Source: Scylla paramamosain | Taxonomy: Eukaryota > Arthropoda > Malacostraca > Decapoda > Portunidae | Reading direction: 5' to 3' | Length of the DNA stretch: 64,000 nt | NCBI RefSeq assembly: GCF_035594125.1 | Contig: NC_087173.1 | Location: forward strand, 3,342,986-3,406,985 | Shown here: positions 60,107-64,000 of the stretch, piece after piece | Layout of the letters: the number at the start of each line of letters is the position of its first letter | How positions within the stretch are numbered: the stretch's first letter is position 1 | The notes under the pieces: generated by a model | The model's database searches: none | What the model was told of the DNA's origin: nothing | The model's input: only the letters and a program-made list of their open reading frames with translations | Position numbers and translations under genes: made by a program

Positions 60107-61130
60107 TCTGAGGGGTTGTATTAACTGCATTAAGTAGAGTTGCATAAGATTTCTGTTTCACTTGTATATGGAATGGGATGCCTCTCTGGTCTGTTCTCAT
60201 GGTGTGCAGGGTAGAGAAGACTTGTATGATGACTACTAGTTTGTTTCACACATTGCTTCTTGTTGGGATCCAGCCAGGACAAGAAGCACCGACTCCTCTC
60301 CTTCCTTTCTTTTTGTCTGTGCCATCCTGCCCTTCATGTAAATATTATTGTATAGTATTCTGGCTGTTAAAGAAGAGATTTGTACAGTTTACGTTTATTA
60401 TGACCATTTTAAATCTTGTAATATATTATATACAAGATTAGTATAGTGCAGTTTTCGTGTTAATCAGGAATTAGTGTTGTAGGATTAAATAACATGTTGG
60501 GTAATTTATTGCTCATGAAGATATATTCCTTACATTTTTTCATGTTTGTAATCAGATTTGTATATTAGTGTTGGTGAAGATGTAGAGAAAATCTGGCACA
60601 GAATGTGAGTCATCAATGAGTTTACATATAGAGCACACTTCAACTTGTTCTGAGTCATGTCATGTTTGTGTATCTTGGACATGATGGATACTCTTTTGGT
60701 CAGGTGACAAATTTGCTTCAAATCTGAGTTGAGAGTTACACTATTATTGGATATGATTATAAGGAAAACTTGGCCTTGATTGTTAATTCCAAAAACATTA
60801 AGAATTTTTTCCATAATTTCTGGGTAATATACTTAGTGTGGATGCTGGTGAGAATACAAATGATTTGAAAGATTATGTGCATTATGCTCTTATTGTAACA
60901 AGAGCCAGCCTAAGAAGTCATGCACACCTGCAAGAGAACTGAGCCAGCTGTCGTCTTGATGGGGATGAGAGTCAGTGCCGACCCTCAGGGATCAAGCACC
61001 AGGCTGGCTGAGCGTCTTTCATTTTCAAGGCTCAGGCCAACTGCATAGTAAGAAGAAAAAAATGAAACTCATGACTCTCCAGAATTTAGAACCCAGAGAT
61101 AATAGTTAGAATGAATTTGGAATTAATTAA

Positions 61131-61133
<3 letters not shown>

Positions 61134-61200
<67 letters not shown>

Positions 61201-61209
61201 TGTGTGTGG
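61134..61209. repeat. (GT)n microsatellite
   Basis: About 37 units with one TTTG interruption near the end. Confidence 0.95.
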
Positions 61210-61514
61210 AAGGGTGGAGAGATAGCTAGTTCTTCCCACCAAGGAAGTTTATGCAATATATGTTGCAACATTTATTTGCCTTGAAAACTTGCCAACTTCT
61301 CTTATAAGTGTGTCATGATATAGTTAGGTAAATTTGAGTGTCACAATGACTGATATGAAAGATGGAATATTTAGGATACATAAACTTATGTGGTGGTGAT
61401 CTCACCACATGAAAGTGATTATTGGTCTCAGTATTTCCTAAGGAAAACTATTTAATCACTTTACTAATACATTCAGAATTAGCACAAAAGTTTAGTGATG
61501 TAACAAAGAAAGCA

Positions 61515-61950
61515 TTGTCATTAGTGAGGCATTTAGAACCAAAGGGGCATTTGTGCCAATTTACTGGTTATGAGTTAGGTGTGGATCATGAAGGGAGTAA
61601 CTCTCCACTATGTGATACAAGGTTTAGCCATCTAATGGATAAACAGAGAGGCTAAATTTATGTGCATTTCTTTGACATGCAGATATCTGAGAGTCAGACA
61701 GGCATCATTACCTGGCAGGCCAAACCAGTTAGTGTGTATAGTGGCTGCATCATCCCCAGTCAGTGAACAGGGAGTGAGAGGGAAGTGATGCCACCATGCC
61801 AATGATTTATTTATTTATTTTTTTTTTTATTCATTTATTTATTTTTTTGCTGCCTCCCATTAGATGAATATCGTGGAACTTTAAACTTTAACAACTCAAA
61901 ACAGTATTGGCACTGATGCCTCTTTGGTTCTAGATGCCTCATATATGATG
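61515..61950. repeat. Inverted repeat with about 58-bp arms
   Basis: The left arm (about 61519-61576, GAGGCATTTAGAACCAAAGG) pairs with the right arm (about 61893-61948, CTTTGGTTCTAGATGCCTC) with a few mismatches. A second short pairing is CATCTAATGG (about 61629) with CCATTAGATG (about 61857). Spacer about 310 bp, including a TTTA-rich run. Confidence 0.65.
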
Positions 61951-64000
61951 GCTTGTTGTTGATACTGAGATTTGTTCTCAGGAAGGTCTTGTCTGGGCAT
62001 GTGACAAGTAGGAGTGACTGTGTTTACACTTGGTATTAGATTTTATCAAAGTACTTTTTCAATGTTTTCTTGAGTGCAACAGAATACTTCATAGCTCTGC
62101 CAGGTAGCATTAATTGTGTTACAGGAGGCTGCAGCACAGTAGCACAGCGCTGCAAGTGTTGAAATTTATGATCATTCACAGAAATGTGTTTTAGAAATCA
62201 TCTGGTAACTGACAGTTTTTCCATGTAGCTTTAAAAATGTCATTATTTGCATCTTCCTCTGTATTCTGATTATTTATATATTTTGCTTCCATTTTCAAAT
62301 GATTTTTGCCATGTTCATCACAATTTATTCCAAAGCTGTGTTTTCAGCATACTGTTCTGTGTTCCCAAGTTGAATACACCCATAAGTGCTTAGCTGAAGC
62401 CTGTTGTGTTGTTGCAGCACACTGCAAACTACACAAACTGCACTGGTAGTTCCCAGTACACCCCAAGACCATCCTTTGCAATGTGGGATACTGCATTAAA
62501 TGAGTATAAGGTAAAACTTGAACACTGTGACACATCCCACAGCCAGCACAAATGTGTGCGTGCGTGCTTGTGTGTGTGTGTGTGTGTGGTGTTCATGTTT
62601 ACCAGTGCAGGTATTTCCTCAACAATTCTGGCAAGATATGATTTGTGTTCGGCTCACAAAAGGTATGGGCACAACTAAGGTGACTGCTATACAAGTTTCA
62701 GAGATTGTTGTCATTATAATCTACATTAGTGGAACAAAAAGTTTGATGGTGTTCTACCATCATTGCCATGCTAAGCCACACTCACACTGCTTTTGATAAT
62801 ATTAGAAATTTAGAGATGAGTGAAAACCTTACCCAGCTAACCCATTATTATTTTTGTGAGCTGAGGCCAAGCTAATATCTACAGGGTTGTTGGAGAAATG
62901 GACACTTCCATGACAGTAAAGTACTGGGAGGAATAAGGACTTGCACTTGTGTGGGATGTTGCACAGTATTTAAAGTTTGCCTTAAAAAGAATCCCATGTT
63001 TCTCAAGTATCATAGTTGTATTGTTACATTTTCAACATTTTTCTTACATTAATCTATGTATTAATCATGATAATTTTTCTAGTCAAATAGCTCCTCCTCA
63101 TCCTATTTGAATACAACCTGTGTCAACACCACATTGACTCCAGACTTTTTCCAGACCACTTTTTAATTTTTTTTGCCATGCTTTTAGCAGCTCTGCAAAA
63201 CTTATGGATCAGCACCTTTATTTAGTCTATGTAACAACTGTGACAATAATCCAAATGGAGGTCCATGAGGCTCATCATGCAGATGTGATCCTTTTTTTCT
63301 TTCATGCAGCCTACAGGGGACCATAGCAGTTGCCAGGTGCATCTTCCATTTGTTTGCTTGTAATCCTGCTTGGCTGTTCTGTTTAGGGCCATGTCATCAT
63401 GCCTGGCTCCCCCAGCCACAGTCTTCTTCCCGTGCCCTCGGGAGTGAGTGTCGGTCATGCTGAGTGTGGCATTACGAGATAAAAATTTGTCAGAGGAGAA
63501 CCTGCAGCCTGACAGCTTTCCCTGCTCACCAGATGCAGTGATGGGCTGAGCTGCTTGGAAGCCAGGCCATCATGTCTGGCCACAAACCATCCCCTCCCCA
63601 TTTTTTTTCATTTTACAGTTTTTTTGAAACTCAACAGGGCTTTCTATTAATGATGTAGAGTTTGTGTGCTTTTTCTTTTGTTATTTATAAAGACACAAAC
63701 ACCATTAACACAGTGGAACAGTTTGGTGTACTTGTTGTGTTGCTTTCCTGTCCCAAAGAAACAAACCTTACCGTTTTAGAGTCTTCCCGCTGTTTGCAGC
63801 TGAGAGTTTAACCTTGCCAGCAGACATCCACTTGTACCTTGTCTCCCGTAATGCTTCAGTTTTGTTTTATCCTCCTATTATCAGTTTTTTTTGTTGATTT
63901 TGTATCTGTTCAAAATCTTTGCTTTACAAATGCTTTTTCTCTCATATTTTGGTATATATTAATGACCATAAAAATATCTTGCCTAACTTCCTGATCAGGA

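Larger units (their letters stand above)
59561..64000 (+). other. PAK intron 2 (continues beyond window)
   Basis: No exon with PAK similarity found. Holds the two foldback elements listed and (GT)n at 61134-61209. The part from 62000 to 64000 is AT-rich with nothing recognised. Confidence 0.55.

Noticed and set aside
60890..61040. Possible tRNA-derived SINE or small RNA gene
   Set aside because: Some GC-richer blocks are present but I could not find box A/box B motifs or a cloverleaf.
62400..62520. Possible third PAK exon after an acceptor TTGTTGCAG
   Set aside because: The translated sequence (HTANYTNCTGSSQ) does not resemble the segment that follows the CRIB motif in PAK proteins.

Overview
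This is eukaryotic, intron-rich DNA, most likely from a decapod crustacean (a crab is my best guess). Three things point there: very dense long microsatellites (TC, GT, TTA, CTA), the arthropod pentamer TTAGG inside an intron, and spliced genes with arthropod-like products. It is not prokaryotic: exons are short, splice sites are canonical, and almost all long open frames are read-through of simple repeats. The taxonomic call is inference.

Four spliced host genes are visible, all on the + strand. (1) The 3' part of a four-transmembrane claudin/PMP22/stargazin-type gene (exons 5774-10465; its first exon was not found). (2) A complete Mediator subunit gene, MED25 (17 coding exons, 21132-31049, about 869 residues, all splice phases consistent). 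(3) A complete METTL25B/RRNAD1-type methyltransferase-like gene (11 coding exons, 43343-50217, about 490 residues). (4) The first two coding exons of a group I p21-activated kinase (58797-59560), which runs off the right edge.

Between and inside the genes are repeats. 1-6800 is strongly pyrimidine-rich on the + strand. 11.1-18.5 kb carries a cluster of about 210-bp elements with terminal inverted repeats (MITE-like); other copies lie near 1.6 and 38 kb. Two large copies of one non-LTR retrotransposon (33.75-35.27 kb and 51.21-54.47 kb) sit between genes. Several 3'-end fragments of the same family lie in introns, all antisense to the host gene. Fragments of other non-LTR elements lie at 19.5-20.7, 28.6-28.85 and 46.2-46.7 kb. 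There is a 31-bp minisatellite (1990-2245), a ~500-bp tandem repeat in three copies (39.9-41.4 kb) and a palindrome with a (TTAGG)n core (22950-23190).

The genes do not form a pathway: MED25 is a nuclear transcription co-activator subunit, METTL25B is a predicted methyltransferase-like protein, PAK is a Rac/Cdc42 effector kinase and the claudin-like protein is in a membrane. I see no new defence or biosynthetic system. The items most worth checking are the palindromic telomere-motif element, the in-phase double donor of the claudin-like gene, the MITE family with its derived minisatellite, and the tandem splice acceptors of MED25.
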